Shown here in pieces: positions 8,298 through 17,337 of a stretch of DNA of 42,323 bases (positions are counted from its first letter, which is position 1; the number at the start of each line of letters is the position of its first letter). A model generated the notes under the pieces. The model had not been told where the DNA came from and did no database searches. It saw only the letters and a list, made by a program, of their open reading frames with translations. The position numbers were made by a program, and so were the translations under genes. This DNA comes from an uncultured Roseobacter sp. (GTDB taxonomy: Bacteria; Pseudomonadota; Alphaproteobacteria; Rhodobacterales; Rhodobacteraceae). The stretch is taken from positions 1 to 42,323 of the forward strand of contig NZ_CANKYM010000011.1 in NCBI RefSeq assembly GCF_947488185.1. Reading direction: 5' to 3'.

Positions 8298-11003
8298 TCA
8301 GAGTTCAAACCCGTCACATACCTGAAAGAAGAAATCCTCCCTCAGATCATTGTGGTCCAACAGATTGACCGTGAGACCACCAGTGTCGACGCTTACGCTG
8401 TAGTCCGCATTCTGCACCACATGTTGATCGATCCAGTCCTGTTGTGATTGGTCAGTGGCAAGAAGATTAAGCATGCGAAAATCAAGCCGGTCGTTTTCAA
8501 TACCGTCGCAGGTGAAATCGAGGATCGTATCCGTCCCACCATCGGTGTCTTCATCGCGAAAAACAAACCAGTCGGTATCGCTGCCACCCGTGGCAACATC
8601 GTTTCCAGCGCCCAGTAGGATTTTGTCGCGACCTGCGCCTGCATCCACAATGTCATCACCTTTGGATGCGTTGATGTAGTCGCTGCCCGAGCCGCCGTTG
8701 ATGACATCGTTGCCGCTGCCGCCGTAGAGCTTGTCCTTATCAGAACCGCCATCAAGGATGTCATTACCTGTCCCGCCTTTCAGCACGTCGCGCGCACCTC
8801 CACCCGATAAGACATCATCCCCGGAGCCGCCAATCAGCATATCGACACCGATGCCGCCCGTGAGTTGATCATCGCCCGAACCGCCATCCAGCGTATTGGT
8901 GCCATATCCGTCGATCAGGACATCATCGCCGGTACTGCCTTCCAGGGTGTCGTTACCTTGACCGCCGTCCAGGTGATCATTTCCAAGCCCGCCGTTCAGC
9001 AGGTCATTGCCCGCTCCTCCGTCCATCAGGTCGTCACCCTCGCCACCCCTCAAGGTATCTGTTCCAGCCCCCCCTTGCAGGTCGTCCTGACCCGTACCGC
9101 CGATCAGGACATCGTCGCCGTCGCCACCTTGCAGCAGATCATTCTCCGATCCGCCTGACAGGTGATCATTGCCAGAGCCACCCTTGAGGGTGTCAAAGCC
9201 AGACCCACCAACCAGTTCATCGCTATCAATGCCGCCATCCAGCTGATCATTGCCAGCACCCCCGTGGATGAAATCCGCGCCTGACCCGCCAAAGAGGATG
9301 TCATTCTCTTCCGGCATCAGGGTGCCATTGGCATCATAGCGGTTCCCAAACTGATCATAGGTGTAGGTCCCCGTCGACCCCGCCTGATCGGCATTTCCGC
9401 CAAAGAGCCGGTCATCGCCTTCGCCGCCGGTCAGAATGTCATTGCCGCTTTGTCCTGCGATCTCATCGTTACCGATCCCGCCGTTGGCAATGTCTGCGCC
9501 AGCTCCGGCTTCGACCATGTCGTCGTAGGTGGTGTCGCCGCCCGTGGTGACGGCAACGCTCAGATCGCGGATCAGAACAGAGGCGGCACGATCCACTTGA
9601 GTAAATGGATCCATTGCGCGGGGATCGGCGGTGCCGTCGTTGGAATAGGATTTCGGACTCGTGGCCATCAGTTCTAAATGCGCGGCCGTCCCATCAGATG
9701 TGCGCACCACGCGGTAGATACCGCCCGCCGTGGCAGTGGCATCGTTCATGTCGTGGTCACCGCCGTTGCCGCCGATGTAGAGGTTGCCATCCGCGTCATG
9801 GATTGCCGCGCCAAAGGTAATCTGAGGGACACCATCCTCAAGATTACCGTTGATCAGCGTGCCAGTGATGGGCGTGGTCGTGATGGTTGGCACACCACCA
9901 TCGGCAACGGGTGAGATATCGATTTGATAGAGCGTGCTGACGCCGCCCTCGGATTTTGGCCGCGTCGCCCCGTAGAAGGAGCTGGTGGTCGCATCGAAGG
10001 CCACATCCCAAAGCTGATCGGTGATCATGGATTTTGGGAACGGGAAGGTCTGCGTGACCATCGCTCCATCTGCGCCAACATTGTCAACGTCGATCATGGT
10101 CAGGCGATCCATACTGGACTGGAACGCCCAGAGATTGCCATCTGCATCGAAATCGCCGGTCCAGGACCGATAGGGCGTCGACCCAATCCGGTAACTGGCA
10201 CCGGCAGCATCCAGCATGACCAGATCAGAGCTGTTTACATCATTGCCAAGGCTATCCGTGCCATTTGACACGGCCAGACCATAGATCATGTCATCCTGCG
10301 CGTTGAAGCCAATGGCGTTGACCGTGACGGTCGCCATTTCACCTGCCAATGTGTAAGTACCTGCCTGCGGATCAAAGACCTGCAGCGTGCCGTTTATCAC
10401 TTGATAGATACTGGCCTGCCCTTCGGCAAAAGCCTTCACCTCGACGGGTTGCCCGTCGATTTGCATCTCCTTTTCATAGTAGAACACGGGCGCGTCCGTG
10501 TGGATGGCCGGCCCGCTGTCACTTGCGCTGTCAACCGAGCGAAATGTTAAATCACCAATCCCATCGATGCCTTCGAATGTAATGTCATGAGCGGAGAAGC
10601 TGGCGCTGTTGGTATCGAACGTATCAATGATTGTGCCATTCCACAGAACTTCAACCGCTCCGCTGACAGAGCCTGCACCATAGTTCGCGGCCATATCGAA
10701 GCTGATGGCGTAGAGTTCGCCTGCGCGTGTTTCAACCGATTGGGTCATGCTGGAATGGCCATCCGGGCCGGTGCTGACCGCCCATGCGCCAGTCTCTCCG
10801 TACTGGGCGAAACTGGTCGCATCCTCGGTGCCTGCCAGCAGGTTGGTGTCCATGAAATCACCAAAGACGACATCGTCACCTTTGGTCGTTTGGATGTGGT
10901 CGTCGCCGGACAGGCCGATAACATAATCGGTATCGTTGGTGCCCTGCAATTCTTCGGACAAATGGGTGCCGAACTGCAGGGTCTGGTTCTGGGGAGGAGA
11001 CAT
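8298..11003 (-). CDS. Large RTX calcium-binding secreted protein of the alginate cluster
   Basis: 901-aa acidic protein. The first 50 residues already carry RTX-like GD motifs. Residues about 60-490 form a region with repeated short beta motifs (YGLAVSNGTDSLG, GDFDADGNLWAFQS, GAAIHDADGNLYIGGNGG) suggesting a beta-propeller-like or lectin-like fold. Roughly thirty GGxGxDxLx nonapeptides follow, with a Tyr-rich insert (TYTYDQFGNRYDANG) early in the array. The C-terminus (FVFRDEDTDGGTDTILDF onward) is typical of type I secretion substrates. There is no N-terminal signal peptide. I see no parallel beta-helix like that of AlgE-type C5-epimerases, so an epimerase role is not supported. RBS AAGGAAG precedes ATG 11003. 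It probably shares a transcript with algD. No transporter for it is in the window. Confidence 0.85.
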   Translation of the reverse strand: MSPPQNQTLQFGTHLSEELQGTNDTDYVIGLSGDDHIQTTKGDDVVFGDFMDTNLLAGTEDATSFAQYGETGAWAVSTGPDGHSSMTQSVETRAGELYAISFDMAANYGAGSVSGAVEVLWNGTIIDTFDTNSASFSAHDITFEGIDGIGDLTFRSVDSASDSGPAIHTDAPVFYYEKEMQIDGQPVEVKAFAEGQASIYQVINGTLQVFDPQAGTYTLAGEMATVTVNAIGFNAQDDMIYGLAVSNGTDSLGNDVNSSDLVMLDAAGASYRIGSTPYRSWTGDFDADGNLWAFQSSMDRLTMIDVDNVGADGAMVTQTFPFPKSMITDQLWDVAFDATTSSFYGATRPKSEGGVSTLYQIDISPVADGGVPTITTTPITGTLINGNLEDGVPQITFGAAIHDADGNLYIGGNGGDHDMNDATATAGGIYRVVRTSDGTAAHLELMATSPKSYSNDGTADPRAMDPFTQVDRAASVLIRDLSVAVTTGGDTTYDDMVEAGAGADIANGGIGNDEIAGQSGNDILTGGEGDDRLFGGNADQAGSTGTYTYDQFGNRYDANGTLMPEENDILFGGSGADFIHGGAGNDQLDGGIDSDELVGGSGFDTLKGGSGNDHLSGGSENDLLQGGDGDDVLIGGTGQDDLQGGAGTDTLRGGEGDDLMDGGAGNDLLNGGLGNDHLDGGQGNDTLEGSTGDDVLIDGYGTNTLDGGSGDDQLTGGIGVDMLIGGSGDDVLSGGGARDVLKGGTGNDILDGGSDKDKLYGGSGNDVINGGSGSDYINASKGDDIVDAGAGRDKILLGAGNDVATGGSDTDWFVFRDEDTDGGTDTILDFTCDGIENDRLDFRMLNLLATDQSQQDWIDQHVVQNADYSVSVDTGGLTVNLLDHNDLREDFFFQVCDGFEL
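8570..9510 (-). repeat. RTX nonapeptide-coding repeat array, 27-bp period
   Basis: Tandem degenerate 27-bp units encoding the GGxGxDxLx calcium-binding repeats. The array is interrupted around 9305-9395 by a non-repeat insert. At DNA level, blocks such as atc...ccgcc/gccgcc recur every 27 bp on the plus strand. The array is protein-driven, not a CRISPR or satellite. Confidence 0.85.
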
Positions 11004-11051
11004 GAGGATACTTCCTTTACGATTTACACGGTTTTCTTTGAGCCGGTCATA

Positions 11052-12452
11052 TTACCAGCCAATTCCACGATAGGCGGGTGAGGCAGGTGTGGTTTGCGCC
11101 ACCCGAACGACGTCGATGACCGGCGTGTCGCCAGCAGCGAGTACCGCCGCGCGATAGGCCGGATTGGCATGGGTGACGATCAACGCGTCGGCGGCGTTCG
11201 TGACATCTGCCAAATCCGCGCGCATCATGCCGGGCAAGTCTTTCGCGAGAGCCTGCAGGCCGGGGCTGCCGTGGCGTACATAGGCGAGCTGCCCTGCGAG
11301 CGGCGTGTCGGGAGTGATGGCCGGGTCATGCACGACCACTTCTACCCCTTCCGCATTTAACGCTGCGATGACCTCGAGGATCGGACTTTCGCGCAGATCA
11401 TCCGTTCCGGGTTTGAAGGCAAGACCAAGCACACCGACTGTCTTTGCACCTGTATCGCGCACCATCTCCAACGCGCTGTCGATGTGGCTTTTGTTGGATT
11501 GATCGAGACTGCGAATCATCGGCAGATCGACGCCCTGAGTTTGCGCGATATGAGCCACCGCGCGCACTTCCTTCGGCAGGCAGGATCCACCGTAGGCAAA
11601 GCCGGGTTTGAGGTAGTAAGGCGAGAGGTTCAGCTTCGTATCCTGAACAAAAATGTTCATTACATCATGACTGTCGACGCCTAAGGGTTTGCACAGCCGA
11701 CCCACCTCATTCGCGAAACAGACCTTGGTGGCGTGCCAGACATTGTCGACGTATTTGACCATCTCTGCGGTCTCGACGGATGTCACAACGGGCGTCTCGT
11801 CAACCGCTTCGTAGATGCGGGCAAGGATGCGCGCACTACGATCATCATTTGCGCCGATGACGGTCTTCGGAGGCGCGTAGAAATCATCGACGGCAACGCC
11901 CTCGCGCAGGAATTCCGGGTTGAAACAGACACCGAAATCCACACCGACCCGCAGGCCGGAAACCTCCTCGATGATCGGTGCCATGAAGCCCATGGTCACC
12001 CCCGGCGGGATGGAGCAGCGCATCACCACGACGTGAAATTCCTGTTTGCGCTTCAGGCCTGCTCCGATCGCGCGGGCGGCCGCATCAATGTAGCTGTGAT
12101 CACATCCGCCGTCGGCGGCTGTTGGCGTACCCACGGACACAAAGGTCACATCCGTTTCGACTACCGCCTGTTCCAAGTCATCTGTGGCAGACACGAGCCC
12201 GGCCCGAACGCCGTCATCCAGCAGTCTGTCGAGGTCGCGTTCATGAATTGGAGATTGCCCAGCGGCGATCGCGCCGACCTTCACCGGGTCGATATCCACG
12301 CCGATGACGCGGTGCCCAAGGCTGGACAGGCAGGCCGTGGAGACAGCCCCCACATAGCCAAGACCAATGACACTGATGGCGGGTTTTTCATCAACCAACC
12401 GCAGAGGGGATACGGCGTTGCTTTGGGCGAATACGTGGGGGCTGTCGAACAT
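11052..12452 (-). CDS. algD: GDP-mannose 6-dehydrogenase
   Basis: 466-aa enzyme oxidising GDP-mannose to GDP-mannuronate, the committed step of alginate precursor synthesis. The NAD-binding GLGYVG lies at 30-35 and the catalytic cysteine is C291 in YGGSCLPKE. The GGSCLPK form is characteristic of the GDP-mannose rather than the UDP-glucose enzymes. RBS AAAGGA lies 8 bp before ATG 12452. A copy of the cluster operator sits 100 bp upstream (12553-12568). The RTX gene follows after 48 bp, probably in the same transcript. Confidence 0.93.
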   Translation of the reverse strand: MFDSPHVFAQSNAVSPLRLVDEKPAISVIGLGYVGAVSTACLSSLGHRVIGVDIDPVKVGAIAAGQSPIHERDLDRLLDDGVRAGLVSATDDLEQAVVETDVTFVSVGTPTAADGGCDHSYIDAAARAIGAGLKRKQEFHVVVMRCSIPPGVTMGFMAPIIEEVSGLRVGVDFGVCFNPEFLREGVAVDDFYAPPKTVIGANDDRSARILARIYEAVDETPVVTSVETAEMVKYVDNVWHATKVCFANEVGRLCKPLGVDSHDVMNIFVQDTKLNLSPYYLKPGFAYGGSCLPKEVRAVAHIAQTQGVDLPMIRSLDQSNKSHIDSALEMVRDTGAKTVGVLGLAFKPGTDDLRESPILEVIAALNAEGVEVVVHDPAITPDTPLAGQLAYVRHGSPGLQALAKDLPGMMRADLADVTNAADALIVTHANPAYRAAVLAAGDTPVIDVVRVAQTTPASPAYRGIGW

Positions 12453-12552
12453 GGTACCAATCCTTTACTCGTTACTGACACCGTTTTAACCAGCTGTTTC
12501 TGAACAGTCTTTTCCGCTGTCGTATAGCCGTGCGAAACTCTGTATGGCGGGC

Positions 12553-12568
12553 CTATCCTTACGAATAG
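12553..12568. promoter_or_regulatory. Palindromic operator upstream of algD
   Basis: CTATCC-TTAC-GAATAG on the plus strand, matching CTATnC-N4-GnATAG at every specified position. It lies 100 bp upstream of the algD start and just after the algA terminator. Inferred site for the cluster regulator. Confidence 0.7.
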
Positions 12569-12583
12569 GAGGGCTTACCCGAT

Positions 12584-12608
12584 AAAAAAACGGCGCCCGA
12601 GAGCGCCG
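12584..12608 (-). terminator. Rho-independent terminator after algA
   Basis: On the minus strand, CGGCGC (12608-12603), loop, GCGCCG (12596-12591), then seven T (12590-12584). It lies 37 bp past the algA stop and separates algA from the algD unit. Confidence 0.9.
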
Positions 12609-12644
12609 CTGGAGGTGGTGTGAGAGTGCTTGTTCTTCTTGGTC

Positions 12645-14069
12645 TTATGCGGCTTTGTCCCGTGCGTAGATATCTTCATACCGCACGATGTCATCCTCTC
12701 CGAGATAGGCACCGGTCTGCACTTCGATCAGGTGAAGCGGTACTTTGCCGGGGTTTTCCAGTCGATGCACAGCACCGAGCGGGATGTAGACGGACTCGTT
12801 CTCCGATATCAGTTTGACCTGCTCATCAACGGTGACATTGGCCGACCCGTGCACCACGATCCAATGCTCAGATCGATGCATATGACTTTGCAGTGAAAGA
12901 GCGGCACCGGGATGCACGACGATCTGTTTGACCTGGAACCGCTCGCCAAGAGACAAGGTCTCAAAATACCCCCAGGGGCGGTGATCCCTTGGGAACGTTT
13001 CAGCCTGCTTGACCTGTTTCGCCTTGAGAGTGGCAACGGCGGTTTTCACGGCTTGAGACTGACGCATGTCTGCCACCAGCACTGCATCGCCCATGGCAAT
13101 GGCCGTGATGTTTTTGAGGCCGATACCCACCAGTTCTACGCCGTCACTTTCGGAGCGTAGCAGTGTTTCTTCGCAACCGATGGCCATGGTATTGCCGCTT
13201 TGAACCACGCCATTTTGATCTGCGTCACCGGCCCGCCAGACCGACGACCAGCTGCCCAAATCTGACCACCCACACTCCATCGGAACGACGGAAAGAGTTT
13301 CACAGGCCTCCATCACCGCATAATCAATGGAGATATCTTCGGCCATCTTATAGGGCGCAGCATCGAGCCGGAAGAAGTCCAAATCGCGGGACCCGCCCTC
13401 AACGGCGCGACGACAGGGTATCAGCAAGCTTGGGCACAGCACCTCGAAAACTTGTAGAATTTCCGCGACACGAAACATGAATATACCCGCATTCCACAGG
13501 TGCTTACCTGAGGCCAGGAAGGCTTCTGCCTGTGCTTTGTCCGGCTTCTCAACAAAAGCATGCAGAGGTTGAACCGCGTTTTCATGGCCGCTGATGTCCG
13601 ACAGTTCGAGATACCCATATCCCGTTTCCGCTCGGTCAGGTCTGACCCCGAAGGTCACAAGTTCGCCCGCCTCGGCGGCGCCACACCCCGTCGCGATCGC
13701 AGCCAGGAACGCCGCCTCATCGGCAATCGCGTGATCGGATGGCATCACAAGCATCAATGCGTCGGGCTGATCTTGCAAACTTAACGCGGCGGCCAGGATC
13801 GCCGGTGCCGTGTTGCGTGCTTCGGGTTCGATCATGATAGTGGGATCGGCAACTCCGGCAGCCTGCAGCTGTTCCGCCACGATAAAGCGATAGTCGGCGC
13901 CCGTCATGACGATTGGGCTCGCAAAGACATCATGCTGTACGCGGGCGAGTGTTTGTTGAAACAGGCTCGTGTCCCCCTGGAGCTTTGCGAACTGCTTGGG
14001 GTAGCTTTGGCGTGACAGGGGCCACAGGCGGCTACCGCTGCCGCCGCAGAGGATAACGGGATAGATCAT
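12645..14069 (-). CDS. algA: Mannose-1-phosphate guanylyltransferase / mannose-6-phosphate isomerase
   Basis: 474-aa bifunctional enzyme supplying GDP-mannose to AlgD. The N-terminal nucleotidyltransferase carries GGSGSRLWPLS at 9-19. A C-terminal cupin isomerase domain contains FQVKQIVVHPGAALSLQSH and HWIVVHGSANV. I chose ATG 14069, which has AGGAA at a good distance, over GTG 14087. It forms its own unit, with a cluster operator copy 119 bp upstream (14189-14204) and a strong terminator downstream. Confidence 0.93.
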   Translation of the reverse strand: MIYPVILCGGSGSRLWPLSRQSYPKQFAKLQGDTSLFQQTLARVQHDVFASPIVMTGADYRFIVAEQLQAAGVADPTIMIEPEARNTAPAILAAALSLQDQPDALMLVMPSDHAIADEAAFLAAIATGCGAAEAGELVTFGVRPDRAETGYGYLELSDISGHENAVQPLHAFVEKPDKAQAEAFLASGKHLWNAGIFMFRVAEILQVFEVLCPSLLIPCRRAVEGGSRDLDFFRLDAAPYKMAEDISIDYAVMEACETLSVVPMECGWSDLGSWSSVWRAGDADQNGVVQSGNTMAIGCEETLLRSESDGVELVGIGLKNITAIAMGDAVLVADMRQSQAVKTAVATLKAKQVKQAETFPRDHRPWGYFETLSLGERFQVKQIVVHPGAALSLQSHMHRSEHWIVVHGSANVTVDEQVKLISENESVYIPLGAVHRLENPGKVPLHLIEVQTGAYLGEDDIVRYEDIYARDKAA

Positions 14070-14188
14070 GGGAACATTCCTTTTCACTCACACATTGCCC
14101 GGTTGGGCGGATGCGATTGTTTTACCCAACTTTTTCCCAGTCAATGCGGGCCCAAAAGAAGAAATGAACGCGCCGAAGCATCGTCGTG

Positions 14189-14204
14189 CTATGCAGAGGT
14201 ATAG
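14189..14204. promoter_or_regulatory. Palindromic operator upstream of algA
   Basis: CTATGC-AGAG-GTATAG, matching CTATnC-N4-GnATAG at all specified positions. It sits directly after the alg8 stop (14208) and 119 bp before algA. Confidence 0.65.
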
Positions 14205-14207
14205 TCG

Positions 14208-15791
14208 CTAAAAGCCACCCGGCAGATCAAGCAATCCTATGTACAGCGCCAAGCCGGTGATGAAGGCGGTCACGGCGGTAATCAGCTGAAATTTAGCCAT
14301 GGCATTCTGCAGCTTGTCGCGCAGCCCTGTGCCATTGCCTGCAGTTTGATTGCCGCGGTTGGACCATTTCTGTTTGCTGAGATGAAAGATCATGTAGACT
14401 TTGACCCCGGCATTGATGATCTGGTTGAAGTAGAGAATGAACGGCCAGGTCAGATCAGTACTGCGCGCATAGCGAAACAGAAACAGGCACAGGATGGTCC
14501 GGCTCAGCACGATCCAGATCAGGCAGTGCAGCAGATAGGCCCGTTCAATAAAGAGCGTCAGAAAAGCGAGTGTCGGACTGACCAGCATCGTCCACATGGC
14601 GATGCGTTGATCGACGAGGCACCACCAGATGAACGGTTTGGCGACACGCGGGCCCAAGGCAATGGCGCGTGCGCCGTTGCGCAGCATGTTACCCGACCAG
14701 CGCCGGAAGTTCTGGACCATTCGACCGGTTCCTGAACCGTCAATCTGCTCGATCGTGTAGACGCATGCATCAGGCACATACGTCATCTTGGCGCGCTTGC
14801 TCAACAGATGGTACCAGGTGCTCTTGTCATCTCCAGACAGAAACCGGAACCGGCCCCAGAGCCAGTGATCCAGGTGATCGGCTTCAATGGTACGAATAAA
14901 TCTTTCGTCGATGATGTGACGCGCCCGAAAGACGCTCATACGCCCGGTGAGTGTTAAAACACGATCCGACATCGCGTGGCTTTGCATGGCAAGACGTCTT
15001 TGAGCAAAGCGCATCGACAACCAGCTCTGGATCCAATCCGGCCCATAGCACAGCACTTCTTCATTGGTCGTGAGCGCTTGCAGCTCAGGATCGGCCCCGA
15101 ACATCGAACAGGTTTTTTCCAACACGTCCCTGCCGTAAACCGCGTCGCCATCCATAAAGATCACCAGATCGTCGGGTTTGATGCCCGCCCGGTTCATGGC
15201 CCGCAGGATCATGCCAATGGCCATGCGTTTGCCCGGCTGATTTTGCCGCAAGAACACCAACTCCGCATCGAGGTCAGCCCCGTGGGTTCGCACAAAATGG
15301 GTAATGATTTCTTCATCATAGGAAGACCCTGTTCCGATCCAGAGAGTCGTTGGAATGCCCTCGCGTCTGATCTGCCCCAGGATCGAGCCGATGACGCGCC
15401 GCGTGATGGCGGGCTCTTCATAGTATGTTGTCATCTGGATATGCAGACGTCGGGGCCGCCAGCCCGCGCGCCAGACGGCCTCGGCGCGCCGCCGTTTGCC
15501 GGGCCACCGGCTTCTGGCGAACACCTCGGCGCGTACGGCATGGGTGAACCACCAGCCGAACCGCCAGATGCCAAGCGTGCCCAGCACAAAGGTGATCTGT
15601 ATCAGGTCGGGATGAAAGAAATTATTTGGCCAAAAGACCATTGCAGCGACGAGCGCGCTGAGAAGCAGGGCGAGCTGCAACAGCCGACGCACCGACCATT
15701 TGGCTAACCCGATAGGTGCGGCCCCGGACAACTGCCTGAGCCAATTGTCCAGGTGTTTTTCGAAGGCATAGTTTGTTTCAGGCGCCTTCAT
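14208..15791 (-). CDS. alg8: Alginate polymerase, glycosyltransferase family 2
   Basis: 527-aa inner-membrane processive glycosyltransferase that polymerises mannuronate from GDP-mannuronate. There are two membrane spans near the N-terminus (35-52, 63-80) and several at the C-terminus. Catalytic motifs are DGD at 214-216, GDDKSTW at 320-326 and QNFRRW at 360-365, the Q/RxxRW motif of processive synthases. The start overlaps the alg44 stop by 14 bp, so the two subunits are co-translated. No lesion is seen. Confidence 0.93.
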   Translation of the reverse strand: MKAPETNYAFEKHLDNWLRQLSGAAPIGLAKWSVRRLLQLALLLSALVAAMVFWPNNFFHPDLIQITFVLGTLGIWRFGWWFTHAVRAEVFARSRWPGKRRRAEAVWRAGWRPRRLHIQMTTYYEEPAITRRVIGSILGQIRREGIPTTLWIGTGSSYDEEIITHFVRTHGADLDAELVFLRQNQPGKRMAIGMILRAMNRAGIKPDDLVIFMDGDAVYGRDVLEKTCSMFGADPELQALTTNEEVLCYGPDWIQSWLSMRFAQRRLAMQSHAMSDRVLTLTGRMSVFRARHIIDERFIRTIEADHLDHWLWGRFRFLSGDDKSTWYHLLSKRAKMTYVPDACVYTIEQIDGSGTGRMVQNFRRWSGNMLRNGARAIALGPRVAKPFIWWCLVDQRIAMWTMLVSPTLAFLTLFIERAYLLHCLIWIVLSRTILCLFLFRYARSTDLTWPFILYFNQIINAGVKVYMIFHLSKQKWSNRGNQTAGNGTGLRDKLQNAMAKFQLITAVTAFITGLALYIGLLDLPGGF

Positions 15792-17196
15792 CTGAACCTC
15801 TGTGCCAAAACGGGCGACGTTGCAGCGAGATTTGCGCGGGCGCGTTATGGCGGAACCATTTGCGGGTGTTCAGCACACCTGCATTGTCCGCCTTGATCGT
15901 CAGAACCATGCCGAACCGGTCAGGCCGCGCCACATCGGTACCCGCCTGAATATCGGTTACAGTGCCTTTGGCCTCCGAGACCTGACCACGATAGGTATAG
16001 GTGATCAACGCTGGCATCCCCAGATACACGCGGGTCGCCATACTGTCGTCCAGCCAGGCCGCAGCCGTTCGCGGGGTTCGTTCTTCAACTTCCACCACGA
16101 CTGCGCCGCGTCGCGTAAAACTACCCCTGGCTGTGTGTACGGCAAAGACCGTGCCATCAGCATGCGCCCGAATAACCAGTTTATCGGCGGCCGCTTTGCG
16201 GTGGCGCAACTCACGTTTCCAGCGCCGCAGATCGAGCCGCCGATCTTCCACAGCGGCCTCCAGCGTCGCGAGCATATCGAAGTACCCGCCTGCCTCTGTG
16301 TCGCGGCCATGGTCAAATTCGTAAAGCGCGAACCAAGCCTTTTCCAATTCTGGAGGATAGTTCGAGGCGTGTGGATCTTGGAACCGCCAGGGCTCCCAAA
16401 CCTGCTTGAACGCGTCCCATAGAGACGCACGGCGGGTTTCTCGCAGTATCAAATGCCTTGTGCGGCGTTCCTCTGCAGCCCGCAGTCGGCGTTCGGCCAG
16501 CAAGACTTCGGCACGTACTTCCTCAACATCGCTTTCGCGGTCCGGGTCTTCGATCCTGACCAGAATGTCACCGGCGGCAACGTCTTCGCCGACTGTCGCG
16601 TTCAGTTGCGCGACAAAGCCCGTATCGGGAGCCATGTATTCGATGACAGGGGCTGTGAAACGCGCATGTTCCAGTTCAATTCGACTTAGGCGCTGCCAGA
16701 TTTGCGCGCCCAGAAAACCCGCCAATGCCGCAGCGAGTCCCGTGTAGAATAGAATGTTCCAAGCCATGCGCAGGCAACGGGGTTTGGCCGCCGCACGCCC
16801 GGCAGATTGCTCTGCATCGGTTTCGCCCATAGGGACCAAATCGACGGGCGTATCGAGGCTGGTGATCATTTCAGGTGTAGAGACCATCTGTCCGGACAAT
16901 ACACCCTGGTGGAATGTCGCGAGCGTCTCGCGTTGACGAACAGTGAGGTTTTCGAACCTGTAGTGACCGTCACTCTCGCCCGCAGCGAGCCAGATCGGAA
17001 ACGAGATCTCAACCCCTTGAAACGGAACTGACAGGATAACGTCGCCGGCTAAATCAGTCTCCGCGTTGGTGACCCAGATGCCGGCCAGCGACCAGCGCTG
17101 CACCTCGATACGGCACCCGTTGGCCTTGTGCAGATGCAGCGGCGCTGTCACAGAAAGGGACAGATCCGGCATAGGACATTCGTGGCGAATGTTCAT
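15778..17196 (-). CDS. alg44: Alg44-like polymerase co-subunit with a degenerate PilZ-like N-terminus
   Basis: 472-aa membrane-fusion-type protein. An N-terminal cytoplasmic domain (1-140) is followed by one membrane span (about 146-166) and a periplasmic HlyD/biotinyl-lipoyl-like domain with a coiled coil (about 215-340). In Pseudomonas Alg44 the N-terminal PilZ domain binds cyclic di-GMP through RxxxR and (D/N)xSxxG. Here the second motif reads RWSLAG (34-39), with Arg in place of the acidic/amide residue, and no RxxxR precedes it. Activation by cyclic di-GMP is therefore doubtful. RBS GGAG precedes ATG 17196. An operator copy lies 118 bp upstream. Confidence 0.85.
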   Translation of the reverse strand: MNIRHECPMPDLSLSVTAPLHLHKANGCRIEVQRWSLAGIWVTNAETDLAGDVILSVPFQGVEISFPIWLAAGESDGHYRFENLTVRQRETLATFHQGVLSGQMVSTPEMITSLDTPVDLVPMGETDAEQSAGRAAAKPRCLRMAWNILFYTGLAAALAGFLGAQIWQRLSRIELEHARFTAPVIEYMAPDTGFVAQLNATVGEDVAAGDILVRIEDPDRESDVEEVRAEVLLAERRLRAAEERRTRHLILRETRRASLWDAFKQVWEPWRFQDPHASNYPPELEKAWFALYEFDHGRDTEAGGYFDMLATLEAAVEDRRLDLRRWKRELRHRKAAADKLVIRAHADGTVFAVHTARGSFTRRGAVVVEVEERTPRTAAAWLDDSMATRVYLGMPALITYTYRGQVSEAKGTVTDIQAGTDVARPDRFGMVLTIKADNAGVLNTRKWFRHNAPAQISLQRRPFWHRGSDEGA

Positions 17197-17314
17197 TGCA
17201 TACTCCAGGTTTTAGCCGAAAACTCGGCGACTCTCACGCCAACTGGGTAGCAGGAATATGGTAAGGTTACGGGCGTGCAGCCGGACAGTGCCGCACGCAA
17301 AGGCCTAGGGGGCA

Positions 17315-17337
17315 CTATCCTTCGGGATAGGCTATCC
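17315..17337. promoter_or_regulatory. Palindromic operator upstream of alg44, with an extra half-site
   Basis: CTATCC-TTCG-GGATAG (17315-17330) is a perfect palindrome of the CTATnC-N4-GnATAG type. After one base a further half-site CTATCC (17332-17337) follows, overlapping the kinase stop codon. The palindrome lies 118 bp before alg44. No T-run follows on the minus strand, so it is not an obvious terminator for the kinase gene. Confidence 0.7.

Noticed and set aside
8570..9510. Regular 27-bp repetition that could suggest a CRISPR array or satellite
   Set aside because: It is fully explained by RTX nonapeptide coding; repeats are degenerate and there are no unique spacers.
8298..11003. RTX protein as an AlgE-type mannuronan C5-epimerase
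   Set aside because: The N-terminal part lacks the parallel beta-helix repeats and catalytic motif of epimerases; only the RTX modules are shared.
17315..17337. Hairpin after the kinase gene read as a transcription terminator
   Set aside because: No T-run on the minus strand, and the same palindrome recurs before the other units where no gene end requires it.
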